Below, piece by piece: positions 32,603 through 44,084 of a stretch of DNA of 64,000 nt. Source of the stretch: Coix lacryma-jobi var. lacryma-jobi (lineage: Eukaryota; Streptophyta; Magnoliopsida; Poales; Poaceae); contig CM019830.1 in the NCBI GenBank assembly GCA_009763385.1, positions 90,286,289 to 90,350,288 of the forward strand, in the 5' to 3' direction. Below the pieces are notes generated by a model. That model was given only the letters and a program-made list of their open reading frames with translations. It searched no databases and had not been told where the DNA came from. Within the stretch, counting starts at the first letter, position 1, and every line of letters starts with the position of its first letter. The position numbers and the translations under genes are program-made.

Positions 32603-35600
32603 TCATGTCGAAGAAGTGTTGAGGGACAAGATACGCTTGAGCAGCGCATTGTTCTCCTCCATTGCCTTGTTGTTTCTCTTTGTCAGCTCCTTCATCTCCT
32701 CCATCTTCTTCTGTGTCCTCACCAGCCTTTCCTCAGCTTCTTCACTTCTCTTTTTCAGATCATCGAGTTCAGCTTGTACAACAGCCTTAGCTTCAGCTGC
32801 TAGTTGTTCCCGAAGTTCGTTTTCATTTGATGCCGATGTTGTGGAGGATGGCACTGGTTTGATGCCAACACTCTTGAGGAAAATGTTGGAGCTGTTCTTA
32901 GAGAGCACCTCTGACACAACCTGCACACTGGACACTCTTGTCTCACCTTCACTAACAGGTTGTGCCCTCAAAGCTTCCATATTATCCTGAAACACCAATT
33001 GCCCATCATCAGTTGATAATTATTGCATGAATCTGAGGACGAATATCACACAAGAAGTATTTGAAAGAATATAATCAACAAGAGACAGGTACTCAACATA
33101 GTGTGGCAATGCTAGAGTCAGGTAAATATACAAGATTGGAAGAAATCTAGGAGGCAAGTGCTATAAGTCACTTTAGCCTAGTAGGACTATTCTAGAAATG
33201 CATATTTCAAGAGTAGGACTGTTCTGGATATCCAAAATAAGTAGTTGAAACTTGTTCTGAAAACTGGCATTGCCGCTGGACTGTGCCGCTATCAGTAGGA
33301 TACTGTTCAACATAATCAATACACTATGTTGCTATTAAAGTGTCAGTTGGTTGTTTAACCAAACACATAGTATGGTCCAAGTCCAATCAGGTTTGAACTA
33401 CTACTTTTCTTTCCTGCAATAAGTTCCTTGACTGAATGAAAAGAGGAAAATCTTAATATCTTAGGAAAAGGAAACTATTGAAGTTTCAGAAGTGGAAGAC
33501 AGATGGCTGTGCACATGTAACACTGACAATCTCTAGAATGGAATACAGATAGACAATAGGTTAGGGTTGGGTACTCGGTTGGACATAGCAGGAAGGGATG
33601 AGAAGCGGCTCGCACCATTGGATTACGGACAAAAAGCCATTATTTGACAGAAAGAATTAGTGATTTTCCTACCTCTCCTGTCATGATGAACAAAATGCAC
33701 ACTATAGTTCTTAATGGACAACTGCACATGTCAGGACTTACAATTGCTTGTCTTGCTAGTTCACTCAGACCATGTTTGGAGCTAGTATGGCAGGTCTTGA
33801 AGGCCTCCACCACATCAAGTTCTTCATTTTGTTCTGTGCTGGGTTCTGCATTGTTCCTGTGTTGCTTTTGTTTCATAGAGAATCAATTACAGCAAAGTTT
33901 TATCAGTCTTATGATACAAAGTCAGTGTTATGTAGAGAATGAATTACTTACATATGCATGTAAGTGTGCCACATAGCTGCGAGAACCAGTAGTCTGATGA
34001 TACTTGACTCTACTGCGATTATTCTTGTTTTTTCACTTGTTTCCTAAAAGAGAATGGACATGTGAGATGAGATCATAGGTTTGAATATGAGAAGATCCAT
34101 TGGAAACTGAATGAGAAAGAGTATTTATTGCAAGATACCCATACCATGTTCTTTGGATTAGTCCACTTTGCAACCAGTGCCTGCCACTCTAGATCAGACA
34201 TGCATGAAACTGGAGAAGTTGTCGGAATTTCATTTGTAGGTACACCATTGAAGTACTTCCTCTTCAGCCGATAACGCATTTGTCGCACCCAGAGCGCAGC
34301 ATATCGGTGCAAGCTTCCTTTGTTGGCTTGTCCTTTTCGTTAATGGCCAAGCACCCCTAGACATATGACAACTAGTTAGTCAATTCAGGTTAAGAAGATA
34401 TTCAAGTCAACCATAGAAACAGTAATGGACTTACAGAGAGCTTTCCCACAAATGCTTTGTAATATTTGTCGTCTCTCTTGTACAACTTCCAATGAGATAG
34501 GATAGGAACCTTATCCCGAATGATGACACCAGACTCAGATGCAAACTTGGCTGCCTGTAAAGGTCGGTGAGGCTTTCTTCTGCCTTCAGCAATAGCTATG
34601 GGCAGCCTCCTTCCCATTGCTTTTGTCATCCTGTCCAGCTGTGCTCCCTTGGTGGGTGGCCTGGGTCCCCTTGGGGCTCGATGTGCAGGAGCTACAAAAC
34701 AGAATTTGCATTTCAATGCCTTAGTTTGATGCAAATCAGCCATAGAGATGACATATTGGAATGACAAATAAACTATAACTTGCCTTCAGGGTCTTCCTCT
34801 CCATTGTCTTCTTCATGACATGTACTGCCTTGAGCAGCACCTCCACTTTCTTCCTCTGCAGGTGTAGTGTCCTGAACACCAGATCCATTGCTCTCTTCTG
34901 CAGCTGAATACCTTTGTGCTATTTCTTCTTCATTCTGCCCATATGTTGCTGAAGGGTGAGGCCTTTTTGATCTTGGTTCAGATTCAGAAGGTTGAGCCCT
35001 CACTCTCTTACTAGCCCTAACTCCTGGCCCCATGTTGTGACCTGTCTTCTTCTTCTTTGTAGGTTGGACTATCGGACTAAACCCAGGAGGATACTGTTGG
35101 GGAAAAAATCAAGTAAGTCTCATACAAATCCATGTGTATACATAGTATTTGATATCATGAAATAACAGTTCTATATTAGTAATCCAGAAGCATAGCCAAA
35201 AGCAGTATCATATATGCAACTTGAACATTTCAAAATAGTAGTCTAGTATGACTGTACTAGATTGGTACAAGCACAGCATTCAAGTTTGTGTTGTTCAATT
35301 GTCACATAGTAACATATTAAGCACATATCAGATTAAAATCATTCAAATGCAATGCCTCGATTCAGTACTTAGAAGATAGAAGAAGCACCTTGGTTGCTAC
35401 GGGTATTGGCTGGTCATCAGAATTAGTGTCATCATCATCATCACTATCTCCTTGATCATCATCATCATCGAGGAGATACTCTGATGAATCCGAATCTTCA
35501 GTATTTGATTTCTTTTTAGCTATTTTTTTCCTCTTGTTTGATGCAGATTCAGGTATAGAATTTTTAAGATCATTTGCTAATTTTTTGAGTCCCAGTTGTT

Positions 35601-36780
35601 CCATCTTCTTGTGAAGCTCGGCCACGCGAGAATCCCGTCTTGTCTCATAATCAGTTTTGGGAGGTTCTTACAAGAACAAGGAAATTATGTGCATTAGAAA
35701 ACCAATAGGACTGAACTAATAACTAAGAGGTACTGATACTAAATGCTCGACAGATTAAGAAGATGGGCTATAGGAACACCTGATGGGCTAGTCATTTGTA
35801 CAGATGCATGTAAATGACAAATTAAGAAGGTGGTATAGATGTGAGTTTTAATGCGCAAATTAAGAAGATGAATTAACCCTGCTCCTACATGAATTAGTTG
35901 ATGGGTTAAGGGAGTTGATCTTGGATAAGGCACTCTTGATACTGTAAATTGTAGTGGGATATCTCCAATGTCATTACCATTATGCTGGAAAAGGCACTCT
36001 TGATATGTAAGTGTAACTCTGAACTGGGTATGTCAACAAAAGTTGTGACAATTGTGACAAAGTTGTGAATTAACATATTGTAGGTGACATGTTTGTGTTC
36101 TCTGCTGAAACTTGATTCAGCAGTTAATTTCCAAGGTAGTTCTCTAGGTATATCCTATTGGAGATTTCAGGCAATCAGTGGTGGAGCGTGCCTGCATGCA
36201 TAGCGGGTGCCAATCTAAAACTCCATGGCTACAGTAATGACTAATGACCAAAGTAGTATAGAAATGTTGTGGAAACATCTTTGTTTTTTTCAAGTTTCAT
36301 GTAAAACTAAACTAATAACTGCAATGACAAGTTGAAGTAGTATAGATTTTTGCAATTTAGCATCTGTTCATATTAATGCATTAGTGTTATTGACAGTGCA
36401 GACAATTACTTCTACTTTTTTTTCAGGAAATGGTCTATTACCATGTTACATAATGTTTGCCTATAAACAATTTCTACTTGGTAGTTGAATTTGCCAATCA
36501 GTTAATGTAAACAGATAGCCTGCTATGTTGTTTGTTAACATTTACTGCCATACCTTTGCGAAACCTCCGTCTGGTCACCCCTCCCTGGACTGCTAGGTCC
36601 TCTCCATGAACCTGTTGTGTTGTTTGTTCTGTAGCCACCGAAAAGGCAACATGGATGCATGAGTGGCAGCAGCAAAAATCCAGTACATCAACAAAATTCA
36701 GAAAAAAGCTTTTTGCCTACCTTGTTCTTGTTCTGCAGATCTGTTGCTTCCTTGATTCCTTGTACACAACATTCCGCTTG
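32603..36780 (-). CDS. TnpA-like protein (Transposase_24 family), multi-exon
   Basis: Minus strand; about eight exons can be followed. The likely start is ATG near 36771 (MLCTRNQGSNRSAEQEQ), then VHGEDLAVQGGVTRRRFRK (about 36620-36560), VAELHKKMEQLGLKKLAND with a long Asp/Glu run (35640-35390), YPPGFSPIVQPTKKKK and an acidic linker (35095-34780), RMTKAMGRRLPIAIAEGRRK with RDKVPILSHWKLYKRDDKYY (34690-34430), MRYRLKRKYFNGV and LEWQALVAKWTNPKNM (34300-34145), CHTSSKHGLSELARQAI (about 33840-33745), and a last coiled-coil exon from 32986 ending at 32603. Boundaries fit gt..ag rules (gtaggc, gtatgg, gtaagt donors; tttcag acceptor at 32987). Such proteins bind the subterminal repeats. No stop is seen in the exons I could read; whether the whole frame is open needs assembly of the splice model. 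Confidence 0.75.
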
Positions 36781-36899
36781 TGGCTTAGCTGCGGATGTAG
36801 ACTAGGTGGTTGGCGGCAGTGATCATCGAAGGGGAAGAAGACTTGTTGAGGCGAAGCCTAGTCGACGGGGAAGTAGTTCCAATGCGGCGGCGACCCACA

Positions 36900-37140
36900 A
36901 TCCGGCGGTCTCTAGGGTTAGGTTGGGGCGAGATTGCGGTGGATGGGCCGAGAAGCTGTTGTAAGTTGGATGGAGGGTGATGGCGGCGATTGATGGCGGC
37001 GGCAGTGCAACTCGCTGGAGAGCAAGGAGGTCGTCGATGGCGGAAGTGTCCCGGCTGCGGCGGCTAGGTTTGGAGAAATGGGGAGGGGGAGAGAGGATGA
37101 GACGGGGAAGAGGAGGACTGGCTGAGGGGTGGACAAGTTA
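36900..37140 (-). promoter_or_regulatory. Probable 5' leader of the TnpA-like gene
   Basis: On the minus strand a pyrimidine-rich, GC-rich block (cctcttccccgtctcatcct-type) followed by cctaaccctagagaccgcc looks like a plant 5' UTR. An open frame starting at 37136 (Pro/Ser-rich) has no known match and is probably untranslated. No clear TATA box was found between 37140 and 37290. Confidence 0.45.
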
Positions 37141-37289
37141 GTGGGTCAAGTGCATAAATAAATCTATTTTTTAGCGCGGATAATTTTTAGGAGCGAATTT
37201 ATTTGGCGCACCCCGAAAGGTTGCGGTCGCCTATTCATGACACTGTTTAATTTGTTAAGTAAGTTTACACCCAAGATACTATCAAAGTT

Positions 37290-37368
37290 TCTTGAATAGC
37301 GCAATGGAAAGGCTTCTATGTTTTGAGCCTGAGCTCTTCGGTTCGAACCCGATGGTGGCCATTTTTTG
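37290..37368 (+). other. tRNA-like Pol III unit 1 in the large CACTA
   Basis: A-box tagcgcaatgg (37297-37307) fits TRGYNNARNGG, B-box gttcgaacc (37341-37349) fits GWTCRANNC, and a run of six t (37362-37367) ends it; length and spacing are those of a tRNA. A D-arm (agc/gct) and a T-arm (tcgg/ccga) can be drawn, but the acceptor arms do not pair, so it is not a normal tRNA gene. It lies about 160 bp upstream of, and divergent from, the TnpA-like gene. Confidence 0.55.
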
Positions 37369-37369
37369 C

Positions 37370-37869
37370 TAACATTTTTTTGTTTTTTATTTCTTTGATT
37401 TGTCTATATTCATTACTGTGGCCAGATTTTAAATTAGTATAATATTGCTTCATGATTGACCTTAATTATTTTGACAATTATGCTTCACTATCGAAATAGT
37501 AGTACGAAATAGTAGTACGATACATCTTGTACAAGCACGAACAACTCTCACTTAGCTATGAGATTATATGATACACATGTATGCCTTTGCGAGGATGTGC
37601 ATGAACACTTTCTCAAAATTAATTCAAACTTTTTTGTCAACATCATATACCAAAGTGCCCGTCTATGCAAGTTTGTATAATTTGTTAGCTATCTTAGCGT
37701 TTTTTAACAAGTATGCTTTATTATCGAACAAAAAAATACAATAATATGGAAACTTGGTTAGAAAATTTCAAAGATATAAGCACCAACAACTCTCACTTAG
37801 CTATGAGATTATATTAATTAAAAATGTGGTACAAAATGAACATAGAGAAATAAAAAAATGGTGGAAAAA
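37370..37869. other. AT-rich spacer with an internal direct repeat
   Basis: The block acaactctcacttagctatg (continuing agattatat) is present at about 37542 and 37786, and weaker flanking similarity (atgctt.a.tatcgaa) surrounds both. It suggests that the spacer between tRNA-like units 1 and 2 arose by duplication. No gene is seen. Confidence 0.6.
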
Positions 37870-37950
37870 CAAAAAAAATAGCTCCCATATTGGGCTCGAA
37901 CCCAGGAGCTATAGGAGATACTCAGTGTGCCCTACCATTGCGTTACTCGA
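37870..37950 (-). other. tRNA-like Pol III unit 2 in the large CACTA
   Basis: On the minus strand: an A-box-like taacgcaatgg (one mismatch to TRGYNNARNGG) at 37945-37935, a B-box gttcgagcc within gggttcgagccc (37903-37892) and a terminal run of eight t (37878-37871). Similar to unit 1 in both boxes and in the segment before the B-box. It is divergent from the plus-strand exon-like block that begins near 38040. Confidence 0.5.
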
Positions 37951-38039
37951 GTGTGTTCGTTATATGTGTACCACCGTTTTACTTAAACTAAATCCAAAGC
38001 GGCACCAAGTATTAAGAGGCCGTAGGGTTACCTTCTCAC

Positions 38040-39392
38040 ATACCTCTACTTCGACAGATTGCCGCCGCCGCCCCAAGATCCGCCGCCGGCTACCACGGAC
38101 GCAGACATCATCTCCCAACGCTCGCTCCTCGACGTTGGCGCCCCTAGCCTCGGCGGCTATCCGCACTCCGCGGTCCGACCACCGTGACGGTCGCCGCCCG
38201 CCGGCCAGTGGCTCACTGCCGCTTGCCAAGCACCCCAGCCCCCAGCGGCGCAGGCAGTCAGGCACGACTGCATGAGGCAGCAGGTGCCGAACTGCCCACT
38301 GCCCAGCACCCAGAGCAGCGCTGCAGGCCGGCAGTGCTCCTCACCCCTCAAGCATTCAGGCCTCAGGTTTGATTTTGCTTTTACAATTTCGTAATTTCAA
38401 TTTTACAAGTGTATTGTTCACCCCTCAAGCATTACAAGTGTATTGTTGAATGTAGCACAATGTCTCGAAACTAACTGATAACATGATAACAGCAAAATCC
38501 TAAGGCCTGGAAACTAAAGCAAATTCTTATGGTTTGACAGAATTTATATTCGAGGGACTCATGCATTGGCCACTCAGATTGCCTTCCTGTGTCAGAACTA
38601 ATATCACAACCCTCAATTTCGCCATTGACCCTGCTGCTAGGTTTGTAGAAATTGTAGATACATTGATTTGGATTATTTTGTTTCTCTCTGACATTTATTT
38701 ACTGTGTTGGTTATGTCCACTCTGTATGCAGCTGTGGAATGAATGGATTCCTATTGTTTATCTGGTAGGAACTAGTATAGCATCACCCAGAACAGAGTTT
38801 TGTAATCATCTTATCATCTAAAGGCATATTGTAAACTAAAAGGCAGTCTTAAATCTGCTAGCACTATATTTATTATTCTTTCTAATTATTTTTCAGGAAT
38901 AATTCCTATTTTAATCCTCAGTGTGACAAACACATCCCAAAGCCTCTAGTGGAGGTCATCATACATAGCATAGAGCCACTTCTGTTTTTTCTCACTCCTG
39001 AGTCCATTTATTTCACTATTTACCTATCGGCTTTAATTATGCTAGTTACTTCTCTACTTTAACCATTTTTGGAAGTGTTATGTCCACCCTGTCCTATGAA
39101 TGTTGACCTTACATGGCTTTCATTTTTAAAATTTCAGAGAAAGCAAGAATGGAGGCCCAAGTAAAGGCTGCTGAAGACTGTTGATGAAGAAGACTATTCA
39201 TGCTGTTCTCCTTGCGTGTAGATGAAGAAGACTGTTGATATTGACAACAGCGACTTTCTGAAGGACCTGGAGGCACTTGGCCTATTCATAAAGAAAGATG
39301 TTGAGGAAGAGGTGGAACATGAAATGGAGGACAGCGTGTCAACCTCCCAGAATGTTGATGTCCAGGAAGGAGAGATCAGCTGTTGTCAATAG
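38040..39392 (+). other. Possible captured host gene fragment in the large CACTA
   Basis: On the plus strand a GC-rich block (38040-38365) ends in a donor-like cag|gtttga at about 38365, followed by AT-rich DNA. A later segment opens after tgcgtgtag with ATG at 39222 and runs 56 codons to the tag at 39390-39392; it includes DIDNSDFLKDLEALGLFIKK and an acidic tail. Orientation is opposite to the two transposase genes and composition is exon/intron-like. The family was not recognised. CACTA elements often carry host exons; an original element gene or 3' exon of unknown type is the alternative. Confidence 0.4.
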
Positions 39393-40033
39393 TTGTACCT
39401 CTATTCGAACTGTGAACCTGAGATTCTATGATTATGTGCGTGCTATGTAACCTATTCCACCACTGTGCAACATCATAAGTGGTTGACTATTGGCTTATTT
39501 GTGTAGGTGTAGCTATTGGTTGTGTTCTGACAGGGTTTCAGAGAAAGTGTGTGGAGGTGTAGCTATTGGTTGTCTTCAGAGAGGGTTATTGCAGTAGTGT
39601 GTGTAGGTGTAGATGTACAATGTAACATGTGGCAAGCATTCAGTTGGTTTTGATGTTTCCTAGCTGATGTATGAGGATACCTAATATCTGTTAATATAAT
39701 TCAGATTGGAAATTCAGTTTGTTCCCTTATTTTAATACAATGCTATTTGCAAATTGCAATCTTGGTGATAACCATCTATAGTGTTGTTGCTTCAAATGAT
39801 CAAACTAAACAATGTCTAGTGTATGGGAAATGTAAATGACATCACAAGGAAATATGTCATCATAGGCACCACAATTAACATCTAGGTCTCCTTAAGACGC
39901 CACCACGCTGTTGACTGCCATTAAAGGCATCTACATGACACATAGTTGACAGCCATCACAGGAATATATAAATGAAATTAGACAAAGCCAAAAAAAATAA
40001 AGAAATAATATGGGCAAGTGTCACTACTCCATA
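39393..40033. other. Spacer between plus-strand segment and TNP2 3' end
   Basis: Contains a local repeat of gtgtaggtgtagctattggttgt (two copies near 39501 and 39552, written here in part) with a third partial copy at about 39599. AT-rich; no coding signal. It probably holds the convergent 3' ends of the flanking transcripts. Confidence 0.5.
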
Positions 40034-40860
40034 CTAGAAATCATCATCTTCATCATCTAGGGCCATGTCATCATTGTAATCATTGCCACCATCACTACAG
40101 TACTGCAGTACTGTGTCATCTTCCTCCTCATCCTCAGTCTCTTCATGGATGATAGGTTGCTTCTTGCTTCTTATAAGGTCTTCTAAATTTCCTTCAATTA
40201 TAGTGGCTTCTCCACCTTGAATGTTGTGCCTAACCTCATTATCATCGTCTGCTTGCACTACATGTTTAGTATCTGAACAATAATCATCCTGATGCACATC
40301 ATGACTGGCCTCATCTTTTTCAGCCACATCGTGAATATTCCTATGTTCAAATTTTTGCACAACTCGCCAATCTTTACCTAAAGATGTGTCTTGCAGATAA
40401 AAAATCTTTTTCGATTGAGTTGCTAAGATGAAAGGATCAGTCTTGTACCACAATGACTGCACATTGATCGATTTGAAATGTACGTCATCGCGAAGGCCTG
40501 TCGTCTTGCCTTCTTGTTTGAACCAATCACATCGAAATATAACCACCGTCCGTCGGGCTTGAAGATTCAAGTTATATTCCAACTCAATTACCTCTTTAAG
40601 GACACCATAAAAATCTATGTCACATTATGTCAACCTTGTGTCATTACACCACTATTTTGTGTCTGCAGGAACTTCTCACGATCCACAGTGCTATACCGCA
40701 CGCCATTAACCTTGCAAGCTGCACAAGTCTTAACTCGTAGCTCTGGGCCACATGACAGTGCCCATAGTCCTTCGCTAATCAATTCTGGATTCTCTTTGCG
40801 TTTGTTCTCAATCTGATGCAGCGAAAGCAGCTCAATAATTACATTTGTATAGTAATGCAT
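40034..40860 (-). pseudogene. C-terminal part of TNP2 transposase (DUF4216 region)
   Basis: Minus strand. From 40860: NKRKENPELISEGLWALSCG, VNGVRYSTVDREKFLQTQNS; a small indel near 40625; then DIDFYGVLKEVIELEYNLNL, VVIFRCDWFKQEGKTTGLRD and FILATQSKKIFYLQDTSLGK, the DUF4216 motif series that follows the catalytic part in plant CACTA transposases. An Asp/Glu-rich tail runs to the stop at 40034. An intron with the acceptor side near 40830-40900 probably links it to the exon ending about 41062. Confidence 0.8.
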
Positions 40861-41061
40861 TTACTAAACCTGGAAACATAAAGTGTACTGACTTACATGG
40901 CACCTAAACCACTTTGCAAATCCTTGTTCAACCATTCTATCAATATCCAGTGCACCTTGCAGTAGTAGCTCGTCCCTATACAATCTGCAGGGCAAAGTTT
41001 AGCCATAAGATTATTTTAAAAATTAACAAAAAAACCTAAATCTCAAAAAAATAAGCGATAC

Positions 41062-43420
41062 TTACTCAATATATTCCTCAACTTCATCACAATTATTTAG
41101 CACATACCAAACTAACTTATTGAGGACAACATCATCAATGTACTGGCTCCTATTAGATCCAACAAGAGTAACACCATGTTTAAAAACTGAGATGTCATCA
41201 GGCAATGGCATCTCTCCACCAGTGCCATCATCCTGGTTAAATCTATTCTCAATATCCTCCATGTACCTAGAACAAAAAGTCAAGGTGTCACTTGCCATAT
41301 ATGCCTCGGCAATCGATCCTTCTGGCCTAGCCCTATTCCTTACAAAATTCTTCAAAGTGCCTAGCCGCCTTTCTATTGGGTACATCCATCCATACTGAAC
41401 AGGTCCTCTCAGCAGTGCCTCATCAGGAAGATGGACAACCAAGTGCACCATGCTCTTAGGCCTGCAGGTATGATTCTCTGTAGGAGTATGTGGCAAGAAT
41501 GTGTTTTCAGCTTCCGCTGCACCTTTGAACCATCTTCACTTATGTATCTTGCAAGGTTAGTTGCATATCCATCAGGAATCTTGATACCTTTGAGAAACTT
41601 GCAAAACTCAATTTTCTGATTGTTCCCCAACACATACGGAGCAGGTGGAGTAGTAACTGATTCTGTTGTAAGTGCAATTCAGGTCTTATGCCCATATCAT
41701 GCAAATCTAGCCTAGCATTGGTTGTGTCCTTGGTCTTCCCCTGTACATTGAGCAATGTTCCAAGAATGTTTTTGCATATGTTTTTCTCTATGTGCATCAC
41801 ATCGAGATTATGTGGAAGTTTCAAATGTTTCCAATACGGCAATCTCCACAACCCAACTTTGCGGCTCTAAATCCTTGGACCCTCATTGCCCTTCCTTTTA
41901 TTTCCAATAATTTCAGGATGCTTCCCTGGCCTGACATCTTTCACCTTCTCTAGCTCCTCTATGACCTCCTCCAAAGTGAACTTGCCTGGTGGATCTTTAT
42001 TTTCACGCTTTCCATCGAAAGCCAAGCTTCTCCGCCATGCATGTGTCCGTCGAAGGTAACGATGATGTCCAATGTAACATAGCTTATTCCTTATATCCCG
42101 AGACAACGGATCCTTGTCGCAATGAATACATGCATAATACCCTTTTGTTGTTCGCCCTGATAACGTGCTCAACGCGGGAAAATCATGTATACACCACAAC
42201 ACGGGAGCACGAAGGTCAAACTTCCAACCAGTACATGCATCCAAGGTACTGACACCCTTCCATAGTTCAAGCAGTTCTTCAATAAGGGGCTCAAGGAACA
42301 AATCAAAATCCTTTCCTGGAGATTTTGGACCTGGGATGAGTAAAGACATAAAATAGTTTGCTGGATTCACACACTCCCATGGTGCGAGATTGAGCGGAGT
42401 CAGAAGCACTGGCCACATACTGTACTGGGTACTCATGTTGCCAAATGGATTGAATCCATCAGTAGCTAAGGCAAGCCTTAGGTTCCTCGGATCAGCTGCA
42501 AATGTCGGTTCCCTCCTGTCAAACTCATTCCATGCTTCCCCATCAGCCGGATGGCTCATTACATTATCGAATGGTCTCCTCATTTTCTTGTGCCATTGTG
42601 TTTCCTCAGAAGTTTTCTTTGAAGCAAAAATTCTTTTCAACCTTGGCAAAAGAGGAAAATGCCTTAATACCTTGTGTGGAACCCGCTTGGTCCTTGTTTC
42701 ATCCTGCCATCTAGACGTCTTGCATACTGGGCACACATTGTCTTTTTCATATTTCTTCCAAAATAACACACAATTGTTCTTGCACACATGAATGTTATTG
42801 AATGCAAGCCCCAGTTCTCCAAGATATTTCTTGGCCTCATCATATGATTTTGGCAACTCACTCTGAGGGAATCCAGATGACAACAACTTCATTATTGTCG
42901 AAAATGTTGTATTGTTGATTCGATAACGAGACTTGATATACAACATCCTCACCCGAAAAGAGAACTTTGAATGGCTAGATCCTGAGCTAAGTGACTTCTT
43001 CGCATCTTCAAGAACTCTTGCAAACCTTGGTTGTTCCCCATCAGCCTCTGCCGCAGCATACAGATCCCCTATCAACTCTGGTACTCTGTGATCCTCGTCA
43101 TAATCATCATCAGGCACATCCACATGTATCCCAAAGTCATGATCACTCTCTTCAATCTCCTGCTCCACATTCTCAACTACTACAACATCTATCGATTCCC
43201 CATGGTGAATCCACCTCGTGTATGTAGCTGACATTCTATAAATGTGTATATGATCACTTACATCATCCTGAGGCCGCATACTCTGATTAAGACATTTGCG
43301 GCACGGACAAAGTATCTGGCTGTCTTCGGGGTATCTTACGCTAACAAATTTCATGAACTCTTCAACTCCTTTCGTATATGCAGCTGTGAATTGTGTCCCA
43401 TAAATCCAGCTTCTATCCAT
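41062..43420 (-). pseudogene. TNP2-type CACTA transposase, damaged
   Basis: Minus strand, ATG at 43420 directly after an intron acceptor (tgtcgaaacag). Order: Transpos_assoc domain (RSWIYGTQFTAAYTKGVEEF, ILCPCRKCLNQS, HIHIYRMSATYTRWIHHGE); the TNP2 core (LPRLKRIFASKKTSEETQWH, LALATDGFNPFGNMS, LLIPGPKSPGKDFDLFLEPL, CIHDFPALSTLSGR, ACIHCD); LDVMHIEKNICKNILGTLLN; then DUF4218 (MVHLVVHLPDEALLRGPVQY, MYPIERRLGTLKNFVRNRAR). Asp residues in TDGF and HDFP and Glu in HIEKN are the likely catalytic acids. Damage: a tag at 41867-41869 after EGPRI, a frameshift near 41675, and a deletion of perhaps 50 codons near 41470 joining PAGLR to SMVHLVV. It is therefore unlikely to be active. Confidence 0.85.
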
Positions 43421-43760
43421 CTGTTTCGACAATACAATTTGTACAAAAATTAATACACAAATTATAGTTAATTCAACAAAATTCAAAAACACATGAAACA
43501 AACCTGGTACTCTGGCGGCGCTACTCGTGCCGCCGCTGCTCAGTCCACGCGCAACGCAGCTACACGGCACTACTCTGCTCGTATGCCCTGCACTGCTAGT
43601 GGACCACTTGGTGCTCTCCACGCCCCACCCTCGCCGGCGTTGCTGCTCAGTCCCACACGCGCGCCACCGGTGCCCCAGCGCCACTGCTCAGTCGCACGCC
43701 GGAACGCTGGTGCTCAGTCGCACGCGGAACGCCGCTGCCCGGGCTGATGCTCACCTTGGC
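43421..43760 (-). promoter_or_regulatory. Leader exon and first intron of the TNP2 gene
   Basis: Minus strand: a GC-rich block with several near-repeats of gcgtgcgactgagca (43640-43745) ends ...gccagagtaccag, followed by a gtttgt donor near 43505. The AT-rich stretch down to 43431 is an intron ending tcgaaacag. The open frame running through the intron into TNP2 is coincidental; the ATG at 43420 is the family's usual start (MDRSWIYG). Confidence 0.6.
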
Positions 43761-43954
43761 CGTCGCCGCTTCTCTGATGGTGACCAACAGCTGCCGAGGA
43801 CGCCTCTAGGGTCGATCGCGACGTCTAGGCCAGGCGTCGATCGCGAAGTCCAGGCGATCATGGGTACATGGCCCATTAAGTCCGAATTCAATTCAATATT
43901 CAATTATCGTATTGTAAGTGAACAAATAAAAGAACATGAACAACAAACACCAAA

Positions 43955-44036
43955 CGGTCGGCTGGTCTAGTGGTAACGCACCTCTCTACCAAGCAGCAGG
44001 TCGCGGGTTCAAAGCTCCCTTGGAGCAAATTTTTTT
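43955..44036 (+). other. tRNA-like Pol III unit 3 in the large CACTA
   Basis: A-box tggtctagtgg (43963-43973) and B-box gttcaaagc (44007-44015) both fit their consensus exactly; a run of seven t (44030-44036) follows. The 5' part (gtcggctggtctagtggtaa) looks strongly tRNA-like, and an anticodon-arm acct/aggt pair can be drawn. The acceptor does not close. It lies about 200 bp upstream of the TNP2 leader and is divergent from it. Confidence 0.55.
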
Positions 44037-44084
44037 GCCGAATAAAAAAACAAGGGGAAATCTGTTGTGACCGCTTCGGACCCG

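Noticed and set aside
38534..38821. Plus-strand 95-codon frame with hydrophobic stretches
   Set aside because: AT-rich and intron-like; hydrophobicity follows from base composition and no motif is recognisable.
43421..43684. N-terminal 88 codons of the open frame ahead of TNP2
   Set aside because: The stretch reads through a leader exon and an intron with clear gt...ag ends; the family start MDRSWIYG is at 43420.
43963..44036. A functional tRNA gene
   Set aside because: Boxes and terminator fit, but the acceptor stem does not pair and no CCA-ready end or good anticodon loop can be drawn; kept only as a tRNA-like unit.
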